Source of the DNA: Candidatus Nanoarchaeia archaeon
GTDB taxonomy: Archaea; Nanobdellota; Nanobdellia; Woesearchaeales; SKIA01
Length of the DNA: 64,000 nt
Assembly (NCBI GenBank): GCA_028279685.1
Contig: JANQNG010000059.1
Span: forward strand, 1 to 64,000
Reading direction: 5' to 3'
Shown: piece by piece, positions 48,520-58,261 of the stretch
Numbering within the stretch: position 1 is the first letter of the stretch
Layout: every line of letters begins with the position of its first letter
Position numbers and translations under genes: made by a program
The notes under the pieces: model-generated
Databases searched by the model: none
The model's input: only the letters and a program-made list of their open reading frames with translations
Told to the model about the DNA's origin: nothing

Positions 48520-49647
48520 CTACCAAAAAACAGACGTTTCAGGATTCTCGACAACATACACACCCAACATCACACTTCTTTCTGCCTTCGTAAGAGGTCT
48601 ATGTCTATGCTGCATTTTTCCTGATTTGCCCTTCACTTTTAATCTCATAAGCACTTTATTCCTTAAATGCTGATCAACATCAATAACTTCTGAACGATAC
48701 ACAGGAGGAATCCAGTCTTTTGGCATATAAGAACGATGGTCTTCAGGAGTTTCTGCAAGATAATATGCCACCATGATAATACCTGCTATGCTGTGCTTAC
48801 AATAGATGTTCTCAAATTCATCCCTCAGATCATAGATATTGTTAATAGGATTACCTTTTTTATCAAACTCAGGCCTTGAAAAAGAAACATCTCCTTTTCT
48901 TTTTGGACAATTACAAGTTGTTTTTAACTCTTTCCAGAAATCGGGAGCGATTAATCCTTTTTTATAATTCTGTCTAAGTACTAAAGGCATATTTTTAATT
49001 TGAAAAGAATGTTGCTTTTCAACACCAGATATAGATGGTATGGTTACATCAATACTTCCTCGTTCATAACAAGGAGAATAAAATCCTGAATATAATTTTT
49101 TTATTGTTCCCTTCCAAGCTTCAGCAATAATTCTTCCTTCAACTAAATCAGCATGAGTGATAATTTGCTTTTCTCCTCCTTTATTCTTCCAGGCAATTCC
49201 CACAGAAGTATCAAGAGCATTCAAAGAAAATTGACTAACCATATGATCGCCTAGTAATGCGGCATTAAACATTCTCAAAGGAGTTGAAGGTTTAAATGGC
49301 ATCTCTTCAAAACGTTCTCCATAATTTAAAGGAATAATAGGAGTTTTCTTAATTCCTTTACCCATCTTTTTATATGGAAATAATCCCGTAGAATGATCAA
49401 GCACAATAACTCCATCATGATTAATAATTGTTTCAAGAATTTTTTCCCTATTCTCTCTAATAGTTTTTGCTGACGCAGCAGACTCCATCACATTTTTTGC
49501 AAGAACAACTTTAGCATCTTTTTTTTCAGCTTCTTCATCAAGTCTCATTGTTGTATTAGAAGGCACTTGCTCAAACACATGCTTCAGAATCTCCGTAGTT
49601 TTAGGCTGATACAAATACGATCTGAGATGAATTTTTTCTTTTACCAT
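48520..49647 (-). CDS. Hypothetical protein with SWIM-like CxC...CxH motif
   Basis: TTCNCPKRKGD...FENIYCKHSIAGI. Confidence 0.6.
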   Translation of the reverse strand: MVKEKIHLRSYLYQPKTTEILKHVFEQVPSNTTMRLDEEAEKKDAKVVLAKNVMESAASAKTIRENREKILETIINHDGVIVLDHSTGLFPYKKMGKGIKKTPIIPLNYGERFEEMPFKPSTPLRMFNAALLGDHMVSQFSLNALDTSVGIAWKNKGGEKQIITHADLVEGRIIAEAWKGTIKKLYSGFYSPCYERGSIDVTIPSISGVEKQHSFQIKNMPLVLRQNYKKGLIAPDFWKELKTTCNCPKRKGDVSFSRPEFDKKGNPINNIYDLRDEFENIYCKHSIAGIIMVAYYLAETPEDHRSYMPKDWIPPVYRSEVIDVDQHLRNKVLMRLKVKGKSGKMQHRHRPLTKAERSVMLGVYVVENPETSVFW

Positions 49648-49688
49648 AAAAGGAGAGAAATCACTATTGATTTATATGCATTTGTCAG

Positions 49689-50993
49689 TTATTTATAAGT
49701 CCAGGTTTTCCCATTCTCGAGAATATGAACTTCCCCATAGCTTGCACAAGTATCTTTCATCTTTTCCATCTTGTCAAGTTCTGCGTGGATAGGCACAACC
49801 ATCTTGGGTTTAATCATCTCAAGCATCTTAATATGATCCTTATAGTACGCATGTCCTGAAACATGAATATCTTTAATAACGGTAACTTCATGCTGATGCA
49901 GCTTCTCTTCAAGAATGGCTCTGCTCATGACGCATGTATCTGTTGGAATGACAAATGAAGAAAATACCACAACATCATCTTTCTCGAACTGAAACCATTT
50001 TAAATCTATCATCTTGCTTAGCATAGCATTATGTTCTCCTTGATGACCTGTAACAACAAACAAGTATTTGTCTCTATTCTGTTTATTGATTTTCTTGAAG
50101 AATCTTCTCACTTTTGATCCAAAACGAATAAACTCAACATTACTAAAATCAAAAATATTCTCATCCTTTGCAGCGTCGCAATACTTAGCCATACTTCTTC
50201 CTATGAAGATTACTTCTCTGCCTATTTTTCTACCAAGTTCCATAATGGATTTCAGTCGCGCAGTATGCGAGGCAAATGTAGTAACGACAAGTGCTTTTCC
50301 TTTTCGATTATACGTTTGAAAATTCTCTTCGAGCATTGTTCGTGCATACATTTCTGAATTTTCTGCATCAATTCCAGCATACAATGAATCAAGAAAGAGC
50401 ACATCTGCATTCTTCAACTCACGGAGCCTTTTTTCATTAGTGATAGATCCTAATACAGGGGTGTTGTCAAGCTTGTAGTCAATGGCAAACACTATTTTTC
50501 CGTAGGGTGTATGCAGTACAATAACAACGGTCTGTGGAATCGAGTGTGTAATGTGAATAAATTCTGCTTCAATATGTTTCCCTACTTTGAATGTGCTGTT
50601 TGAGTCGTGAATTGTAAGTTTATTATGGAGATCTATTTTTTTATCTTCACAGAGCCTTCTGATGATATTACCTGTAAATGCTGTTGCATGTATTGGTGCT
50701 TTGATACGATCAGCGAGGAAAGGGATTGCTCCAATATGGTCGAGATGAGCATGTGATGCAATGATAGCGCATACTTTACTTAAGTCAACAAAGGAAAGAT
50801 CAGGAATGGCTTTTGCTGTAAGCAGCTGTTCTGTGCTTGGTACGGTGAATTCGTCAATCTCTTCCTGAACTGAGATAAATCCTTCCAAGTGCAAGCCCAT
50901 ATCGAGGAGAACAATCTCGTCATCAATAATTACTGCAGTGCAATTCTTCCCTACTTCTTGATATCCTCCTAAAGGAAGTATTGTTAATCCCAT
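49689..50993 (-). CDS. rnj: Ribonuclease J (MBL/beta-CASP)
   Basis: ASHAHLDHIGAIP, VTGHQGEHNAMLSKM, HVSGHAYYKDHIKML. Confidence 0.93.
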   Translation of the reverse strand: MGLTILPLGGYQEVGKNCTAVIIDDEIVLLDMGLHLEGFISVQEEIDEFTVPSTEQLLTAKAIPDLSFVDLSKVCAIIASHAHLDHIGAIPFLADRIKAPIHATAFTGNIIRRLCEDKKIDLHNKLTIHDSNSTFKVGKHIEAEFIHITHSIPQTVVIVLHTPYGKIVFAIDYKLDNTPVLGSITNEKRLRELKNADVLFLDSLYAGIDAENSEMYARTMLEENFQTYNRKGKALVVTTFASHTARLKSIMELGRKIGREVIFIGRSMAKYCDAAKDENIFDFSNVEFIRFGSKVRRFFKKINKQNRDKYLFVVTGHQGEHNAMLSKMIDLKWFQFEKDDVVVFSSFVIPTDTCVMSRAILEEKLHQHEVTVIKDIHVSGHAYYKDHIKMLEMIKPKMVVPIHAELDKMEKMKDTCASYGEVHILENGKTWTYK

Positions 50994-51015
50994 AAGCTTA
51001 AGAGCAGAGATTGCT

Positions 51016-52134
51016 TTATAAGGATTTTGGAGACTTCATAAGTAAAAATGGTTTCAGAAGAATAAATTTAGGCTTCTTTTTCTTTGCCTTTACAGCTTTC
51101 TTCATCAATTGTTCGATTTTTCGTTGATATTCGGTTGGATCAAAAGAATACTGATCAAGATAATATTGATAAAAAGGAATTTTCAACAAAAAATCTTGGA
51201 TTTCTACTTTTGTTGGTTTTTGAGAATACTCTCCGAATTTTTTTTCCTGAAGATAATATCCATTCATCATTTGTTCAAAATGGTTTTTCAAAGGGATGCT
51301 GAAAATAGGCTTTTTGAGATGCAATGCTTCGCTGATCAAGCTGAATCCTCCTCCTGTAATAACTGCTTTTGCGGTAGCTAAATGTTTAACAAATTGCGTG
51401 TCATTAAATTCATGGAAGATGAGATTCTTCCTGTTTTTTCTTTTTCCAAATCCGTAGACATGGAATTTCTCTTTTATTCCAGTAAGAAGATCGAGAAGCT
51501 TAAGGAATTTTGATGAGGTGTGATAGACAAGAACATGCTCTCCTTTTTTTGATGTTTTCTTCGCCACAGTTTCGCGAAGAACAGGATGAGTTAAATGAAT
51601 ATTTTTCTTTTTCATTTTCGGAAAGAAGAATGTTGGAATGACGTAGTGATCTGCTTTGAAACTTACCATTTCTTCTACAGCATGGATCCAAAGTTTAGGA
51701 TAAAGAAAGTCCAAGGATTTAATGTCAAGGGATCCTTTGCTTGCCATGCTGACATTGCTTGTTCCTATGACGGGAATGCCAATATATTTTCCAATCACTG
51801 CAGTGTAGGATTCTTGATCTGAAATCACACAGTCAGGTTTGATATCATAGAACTTTTTTGCTATGATTTGGAGTGCAGAAGGGGTTTTTTGCGGTATCTC
51901 TCCTAAAACCCTCATCATAGTTCTTGCAGGTAATATCTTATCATCTTTGTAGGTAAGATGAAATCCCGGAATTTTGAAGATATTACTGAATTTTTTTGAG
52001 AGGAAATCATATGCTCTTCCGCTTGTAAAGATGTATATTTTGTGACCTTTCGAAAGAAGATATCTTATAACAACCTCGCTGCGCGTAGCATGACCCATGC
52101 CGTCACTACACACACCATAAGCAATACGAACCAT
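51016..52134 (-). CDS. Glycosyltransferase (MurG/GT28-like)
   Basis: YGVCSDGMGHATRSEVVIRYL...VITGGGFSLISEALHLKKPIFSIPLKNHFEQ. Confidence 0.85.
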   Translation of the reverse strand: MVRIAYGVCSDGMGHATRSEVVIRYLLSKGHKIYIFTSGRAYDFLSKKFSNIFKIPGFHLTYKDDKILPARTMMRVLGEIPQKTPSALQIIAKKFYDIKPDCVISDQESYTAVIGKYIGIPVIGTSNVSMASKGSLDIKSLDFLYPKLWIHAVEEMVSFKADHYVIPTFFFPKMKKKNIHLTHPVLRETVAKKTSKKGEHVLVYHTSSKFLKLLDLLTGIKEKFHVYGFGKRKNRKNLIFHEFNDTQFVKHLATAKAVITGGGFSLISEALHLKKPIFSIPLKNHFEQMMNGYYLQEKKFGEYSQKPTKVEIQDFLLKIPFYQYYLDQYSFDPTEYQRKIEQLMKKAVKAKKKKPKFILLKPFLLMKSPKSL

Positions 52135-52200
52135 ATGTCGTTAGTGATTAAGATTTATTTAAATGTTTGTTGTTATGTGTCTTTATGAACAAGATAGGTA

Positions 52201-54369
52201 TTATGCTAATCCTTTCAATATTGTGCCTGCCAAAACATTGAAGATTAACATCACGGCGATTGCAATCACACAGTAAATAACAGGGCTTTTCATTAAATTT
52301 GTGCCTATTGTGTATCTTTCTGATAGTTTATCTTCGCCATTTTCAATACCGTTCACAATAACACTCAGAATATAGATCAGTTGGACAACGTACAATCCCA
52401 CGATGATCTGAAAGTGGTATGTTGGAATACCCAATCCAAACATCTGTGCAATAGTCACTTGGCTACCTATGGTATTTTCTGTGGTCAACCGAGTCATCAA
52501 ATCAGAGAGATGACCGAGAATTGTGGTGATCATGCTTGTGATGCCTATTACAATGCCTGAAATAGCTGGAGATAAGAATTTTATTTGTGTCTTCATAGAA
52601 CTGATAGTATCTGCAAGTAAGTCTTTCAATCGTTCATCAACACGATGCATTTCTTTGATATATTCAGAAATATTAATTAAAGCTAGTGATGCGATGTATG
52701 GTCCTTTCTTAGCACTTTCAATAAGTACTTTCATTGAGCCTTCTATAAGACTGCTAGGGAAAGAAAGCAGTGCTCCTCGTTCCCTATCGAAAATTGCTTG
52801 TTCTACAGACATTCCTTTCATTCTAATATTGTTATCTACTGTTGTGAAGAAATCTCCTGAGACAGTACCTTCCATTACGTCAGCAACTTTTCCAAATGCA
52901 ATCTCAACAGGGAGTCCGTCACCTAACCGATTGCCTAGTTGAAATAATGCGGATGCAAATTCTTCCTCAAGTTTTTTTGCTTCGTTTCGTATTTTCAATA
53001 CGTTTTTGCTTCTTAATTTTGCATAGAGACCTATACCAAATGCGAAGGCTAAAGGAACAAACACAGAGAGTAATGCGGCACCCAAACCATAAGGGCCAAC
53101 CATTTCACCGTATTTATTTTCTTTGAAGTCTATGAGTTTGAAGATGCCAAACTCTATATCGAAGTTAGGAGCCGCACCATGAATCAATAGAGGGAGGAAG
53201 CCTATAAAGAGGAGTATTACTCCTACGAAGAGCGCGAAATTAATTGGACTGATTTCCATCTCTTGATTTCCAAACTTCCAGATTACATTTCGAAATTTCT
53301 TGAGCTCAGGATTGTCTTCTGCTATGTCAGTATCACCATATCCTGAAGGTCTTGTTGCGAGTATTTTTCTGCCGAGGGCATAGACGCCTACAGGAATAGC
53401 AATGTTGTAGATTGCAAACAGATGATACCATTCGACACCTTCTGCGAAACTCACCACTAAAGGTAAGATCACCAGTCCAAGAACAGGCAATACAATGCCG
53501 AGCATGTTTAGCATGGTCAAAGGACTTTTGAGATTTTGTGCATAATGCAACATCTTTTCATAAGTTTCTTCAAGAATCACCTTGAGTGACTTTTCTAAAG
53601 CATCAATTCTTCTTGCATCAGAACTCTCGTATAGCGATGATTCAATAAGATGCATAGCTTCAATGAATTCCATGTTGTATTTTCGCCAACTCATCAAATA
53701 GGTATCTAGAGATTCTTTGATGGAAGCTGATTCTCCTGTCTCAAGATTCCACATCACTTTTTTCAGGTCGAGACTCAAAGGAGGACCAAGATGTTCTGCA
53801 GCAAAATCAATAGCTAGTTCAAGATTTGAAGTATGTCTCATGTATGTTACAATATAAAACACACAGAGGACCATTTGGTTAGAGGCTCGCATCCTCCAGA
53901 TTGATGCAAGCATCTTAGGATAATTATTCAATACAGGAATGAGTATTAGACCGCAAATAAAAGCGAAGATCACATAGAATAAACTTCCTTTTCCAACTAA
54001 TACAAAAGTAAAAGTGTAACCAACTATTGCTCCAATGAGCATAAAAAGAAGAGGTCCTATAAAGGCAAAGCTTGCTACTCCTTCAGGCGTAATATTGAGG
54101 TGACACGTTGTGATGGCTTCTTGAAGATCAGGAATTTTTTTTGGGTCTGGAGAAGTTTTCATAATATTCTCAGCCCAATTACAGGCTTTTTCATACCAAG
54201 TCATATGTCTAGGCATATAACTCTCTTTAAAATCTATATACTCTCTTGAACGATATGTTTCGCCATCACCTGAGAATACTTTTCTATCGAACGCTTTCAT
54301 GTCTTCGACTATACGTTTCTCATACTTGCCTTTGAACTTCTTCAGTTCATCATCTGTGATCTTCGGCAA
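52201..54369 (-). CDS. Type II secretion system F-domain membrane protein (TadC/ArlJ-like); start moved to TTG 54369
   Basis: Two T2SSF modules with TM segments; AGAGGTG SD before TTG 54369; the upstream part of the ORF runs through elements C and D. Confidence 0.85.
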   Translation of the reverse strand: MPKITDDELKKFKGKYEKRIVEDMKAFDRKVFSGDGETYRSREYIDFKESYMPRHMTWYEKACNWAENIMKTSPDPKKIPDLQEAITTCHLNITPEGVASFAFIGPLLFMLIGAIVGYTFTFVLVGKGSLFYVIFAFICGLILIPVLNNYPKMLASIWRMRASNQMVLCVFYIVTYMRHTSNLELAIDFAAEHLGPPLSLDLKKVMWNLETGESASIKESLDTYLMSWRKYNMEFIEAMHLIESSLYESSDARRIDALEKSLKVILEETYEKMLHYAQNLKSPLTMLNMLGIVLPVLGLVILPLVVSFAEGVEWYHLFAIYNIAIPVGVYALGRKILATRPSGYGDTDIAEDNPELKKFRNVIWKFGNQEMEISPINFALFVGVILLFIGFLPLLIHGAAPNFDIEFGIFKLIDFKENKYGEMVGPYGLGAALLSVFVPLAFAFGIGLYAKLRSKNVLKIRNEAKKLEEEFASALFQLGNRLGDGLPVEIAFGKVADVMEGTVSGDFFTTVDNNIRMKGMSVEQAIFDRERGALLSFPSSLIEGSMKVLIESAKKGPYIASLALINISEYIKEMHRVDERLKDLLADTISSMKTQIKFLSPAISGIVIGITSMITTILGHLSDLMTRLTTENTIGSQVTIAQMFGLGIPTYHFQIIVGLYVVQLIYILSVIVNGIENGEDKLSERYTIGTNLMKSPVIYCVIAIAVMLIFNVLAGTILKGLA

Positions 54370-54408
54370 TGAAACACCTCTTTTGTTGTATGAATAATTT
54401 TTGTGCTG

Positions 54409-54507
54409 AAGCAGTACCTCCCAGCGAAGCAATCTTTTTGCTTTTCCGATGAATATAATTGGATGATTCAACGAATTGCATATTGGGGCGTAGCGAGGTA
54501 CTGCCTT
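54409..54507. repeat. Intergenic hairpin element C (99 bp)
   Basis: AGCAGTACCTC/GAGGTACTGCCT stem, core CCAGCGAAG...CGTAGC. Confidence 0.75.
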
Positions 54508-54526
54508 AATATGATTTTTTTTATTG

Positions 54527-54631
54527 AGTAACATTACTGCGCTTCGTATCAAGGCTAGGATCCCGAAAAGGAATCTAATTCGCCACAAATTGACGAGGTA
54601 CTCGAGTACTTCGCAAGGCAGTAATGTTACT
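54527..54631. repeat. Intergenic hairpin element D (105 bp)
   Basis: AGTAACATTACTGC/GCAGTAATGTTACT stem; minus-strand core CTTGCGAAG...CGAAGC. Confidence 0.75.
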
Positions 54632-54796
54632 TGATCCTTTCAACACACCTCTTTAATCTAAACCAAACTACCTAAATCTAGCCTGATTAACCAAATTTCA
54701 GCAGAAGACAGTTTTAAATGTTTCTTTTATTAGAATAACTATGTGCTATTATCTCCACAAAATGAATAAGTTTAAAAATGTGGAGATAGATAAGTT

Positions 54797-54961
54797 AGTA
54801 TTAACGAAAAGCCCTATTCCGTTTTTGCTTCGCAAAAACTTTAACAAAGCGACGTTGCGCTTTGAATTGTAAAAACAGGGTTTTTACAACATCTGGCCTT
54901 GCCTTCATTTTCTTTGAAAACGAAGGCAAATGAAGGCGCAGACGGTCTTTTCATTAATACT
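54797..54961. repeat. Multibranch structured element (element F), about 165 bp, upstream of fic
   Basis: Outer IR AGTATTAACGAAAAG/CTTTTCATTAATACT enclosing four hairpins. Confidence 0.75.
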
Positions 54962-54980
54962 GGTATTATTGAGGTGAGCA

Positions 54981-55892
54981 ATGGTCCATATAGTGAAGAA
55001 GCAAGTAAGTGGGAAACTTCATTATTACTTATCTGCGAGCTACAGAGATGATGGAAAGCATTACAAAAAAGAGAAGTATATTGGAACAAAGCTTCCAAAA
55101 AAAGACAAATTAGACTCTCTCAAGGAACAATTTGAATTACAACATAACCTAGAACTTTGTAAAAAGTACAAGATTATTGTTCTAAGGAAAAATGAATTAG
55201 AAACAATAGAAAAAGTGAAATTGCATTATCATAGCAATCTCAGGAAAATACCAAAGAGCATTCTCGAAGATTATTACAAACCATTTGTAATAAATTTCAC
55301 CTACAACACACATGCTATAGAAGATTCAAAATTATCATTTCATGAAACAAGAGCATTGCTTAATGATGGCGTTCCCGCAAACAAACCGTTTGATGACCAA
55401 ATTGAGGCGAAAAATCATAAAAGAGTATTCAATGAATTGCTCAGAACAAAGCAAGATCTTTCATTGCGATTGATATACAGATGGCATAAATTATTATTCA
55501 AAGACACGAAGAACGAAGTAGCAGGTAAATTGAGAAACTGGAATGTTGCTGTAGCGCACTTCAAAGCACCTCATTATGTAGACATTCCGAAATTATTGAA
55601 TCAATTTATTGAATGGTATAAAAAAAATAAGAGAAAATATCATCCTGTTGAGTTCGCTGCATTAACGCATCTCAAATTCGTTAAAATTCATCCGTTTGGA
55701 GATGGCAATGGGAGAATAGCAAGATTATTGATGAATTTTGTATTGTTGAAAAAACATTATCCTTTATTATCCGTACAGTACGATGATAGATTGAATTACT
55801 ACAAAGCATTAGATAAATACGATGAAACACAAGAGGAAGAAGTATTTCTAAAATATATTGTAAAAGTTTATTTGAAAGAAATAGTTACTTAG
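54981..55892 (+). CDS. Fic-family protein
   Basis: Fic motif HPFGDGNGRIARLL. Confidence 0.92.
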   Translation: MVHIVKKQVSGKLHYYLSASYRDDGKHYKKEKYIGTKLPKKDKLDSLKEQFELQHNLELCKKYKIIVLRKNELETIEKVKLHYHSNLRKIPKSILEDYYKPFVINFTYNTHAIEDSKLSFHETRALLNDGVPANKPFDDQIEAKNHKRVFNELLRTKQDLSLRLIYRWHKLLFKDTKNEVAGKLRNWNVAVAHFKAPHYVDIPKLLNQFIEWYKKNKRKYHPVEFAALTHLKFVKIHPFGDGNGRIARLLMNFVLLKKHYPLLSVQYDDRLNYYKALDKYDETQEEEVFLKYIVKVYLKEIVT

Positions 55893-58203
55893 CTGTTGTT
55901 CGCTTCTTTTCTTCATCTAACTTCATCTGGCGTTTTCTCACTTCGCGTTGTAGCCACTCATTCCATTCGAAGAAGATACGATCATTATCGACTTTGCTTG
56001 TTTCTGTTTTAACTTTATCAACAATTTTATGCATCATATCATTGCAAAGAATAGTAAATTCAGCTTCTAATAATTCATCATCTTTTGTTTGTTCCCATAT
56101 CTTCACTTGTGCTTCTTTGCATTTTGCACGAAGCATGATGTTCTGCCAGGTTGCGTCCCAGTTGCCAGCCCATTCTTTTACATTGCCAGCAACTGCTTTA
56201 ATCACTTCAGTTTCTCCATTGATTAACTCAGCAGTAGCTTTCAATTCATCAGTTTTAGGATCGTACTTCATCAGATCAAGAAAACCTCCTTCAAGATTTG
56301 GATCATTGGTCCAATCTTTTCTCACTTCAGTAATTTGCGTTACTCTTCTGATCTTATGAATACCATCTGCAGATTTAATTGGATTCACAATAATACAAAT
56401 ATCCGTCGCTTTGAATGATGTTTTAGGAACGCCGATATCATTTACTACACGATCAAAAATGCCGTATGGACTATCTCCATGAATAGTGCCTGCAACAACA
56501 TTAGCAGCAGCACCTACACGCATTGCTTCGTACAATGCTTTTGCTTCACCTGATCGTACTTCACCAACAATCAACGCAGAATCTCCCAGGCGTAAAGTAC
56601 TTCTTATTCCGTCTTCTGCAGTCATCTCTCCAGTGTTCTTTGATAATGCAGCGGCTACTTTCATCGGTTGAACGTTGAAACCTAGTTTTCGCATAGCATT
56701 CGTTGGTAATTCTAATGTATCTTCAATAGTTAAAATACGATGACGTCTCATGATTTCAATCAATACAGCAGACAATAATGAACTCTTTCCAGAACTTCGC
56801 GTTCCACAGATTAACATAGTACGGGTTCCATCAACAAGAAAACTCAATAATCCAGCAGCTAACGGTGTTATTGTTTTGTATTTGATAAACAAAGGTAATG
56901 TCCAGGGACGGTCACGGTGCCTTCGAAAAGAGAACGCTAATCCAGTAGGATCCAGAGGATAAGTAATAGCAGAGACTCTCACTGATGCGCCGGGCAATTC
57001 TAATTCAGTATCGAGTAAAGGATTTGCTTCATCTAATGGTCTTCCTGAAATCAAACGTAGTTTTGAAGCCCAGCTTTCCGTTTCCATCTTTGTAGGAAAA
57101 ATATTGGTTTTACAATCATCATAGTCTGCATGTACAATGAACAAAGGAATCTGTCCAGCAGGACTATTCACTGAAATGTCTTGCATCTTTTCATCTTCTA
57201 ATAGTACTTCAATCAGCCCGAATCCTACTGTGTATCGCACTAAGATTTTAGCTAATGTATCAAGATCTTTTGGTGTCATCTTAATGCGTTTATATCGTGC
57301 AAGCTCATCAAGTAAATCTTTTCCTACATTGTAGAAGACCTCTCTCATTCTTTTTGGATCAACAAATTCTTGTTTCTCAGGTTTATGTTCCGATAATATT
57401 CTCCTTGCAGTATCAAGTATCTCGTATTTATCCTCATCAAGTTTGAATTCAGGAGGAGTCACATGATACAAGTATTGCACAGTATCAGGAAGTTCAAATA
57501 TCACTACTTCTGTTTCTCCCACATTATAGTTAGCAATTTCCTTTCCGTGTTCAGGATACTGAGCCATAAGTCTTGTGAACATGAAATCGGGTTTTATGGA
57601 AGGAGAGAAAAGTTGCCTATAGACTGATCGATCATCATCTTTATATCCGGAGATTTTATCTTCGAGCAGAAAAATAATTCTTAGTCGTTCCATCTGATGC
57701 CTGAGCTCTTCAAGCACGTCAATATATTTATTGAGATATTTACTCTCTTCAGCATCTTGAAGCTTGTCTAAACGTATCTTCTCTCTTCTGATGTGTCTCG
57801 TCAGTTCTACATATGAGCCTACAGGATCCTTTTTCATCGTGTCGATGATAGTCTGCAGCGCATTAAACCAGCTTGCAACCCATCGTTCGCATTTTTTGTC
57901 GAAATTCAGGGCATTATAGCTGTACGTGTCTTTGTCTCGTTCAGCTAAGGAGACTAGCTCAGCTACTTCAATCAGCATTTGTACTTGAGGATAATCATAT
58001 TCATAATCTTGTTTCTGGGCGAAGCTGATTTTTGTGATGCCTTTGTTTTGGATGAGTTTATCAATAACTAAGGCCATACATTGCGGAGTATCCTCTATTG
58101 AAGGGACCATACTCCATTCCTCCGCATTGAACCGCAGAATTGTTTCTTCCTGTTCGCGGATGACCTCGTAACTAGGCTTTTTTTTACCCCCAAACAGCAC
58201 CAT
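55885..58203 (-). CDS. Type II/IV secretion ATPase (TadA/ArlI-like)
   Basis: CGTRSSGKSSLLSAVL, LTIEDTLELP, ALIVGEVRSGEAKALYEAM, AGTIHGDSPYGIFDR. Confidence 0.93.
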   Translation of the reverse strand: MVLFGGKKKPSYEVIREQEETILRFNAEEWSMVPSIEDTPQCMALVIDKLIQNKGITKISFAQKQDYEYDYPQVQMLIEVAELVSLAERDKDTYSYNALNFDKKCERWVASWFNALQTIIDTMKKDPVGSYVELTRHIRREKIRLDKLQDAEESKYLNKYIDVLEELRHQMERLRIIFLLEDKISGYKDDDRSVYRQLFSPSIKPDFMFTRLMAQYPEHGKEIANYNVGETEVVIFELPDTVQYLYHVTPPEFKLDEDKYEILDTARRILSEHKPEKQEFVDPKRMREVFYNVGKDLLDELARYKRIKMTPKDLDTLAKILVRYTVGFGLIEVLLEDEKMQDISVNSPAGQIPLFIVHADYDDCKTNIFPTKMETESWASKLRLISGRPLDEANPLLDTELELPGASVRVSAITYPLDPTGLAFSFRRHRDRPWTLPLFIKYKTITPLAAGLLSFLVDGTRTMLICGTRSSGKSSLLSAVLIEIMRRHRILTIEDTLELPTNAMRKLGFNVQPMKVAAALSKNTGEMTAEDGIRSTLRLGDSALIVGEVRSGEAKALYEAMRVGAAANVVAGTIHGDSPYGIFDRVVNDIGVPKTSFKATDICIIVNPIKSADGIHKIRRVTQITEVRKDWTNDPNLEGGFLDLMKYDPKTDELKATAELINGETEVIKAVAGNVKEWAGNWDATWQNIMLRAKCKEAQVKIWEQTKDDELLEAEFTILCNDMMHKIVDKVKTETSKVDNDRIFFEWNEWLQREVRKRQMKLDEEKKRTTAK

Positions 58204-58261
58204 AACGACCCTCTTTTCTCAAAACGAATTCTTTTTATACTACAGCATTTATAAAAGTTTT

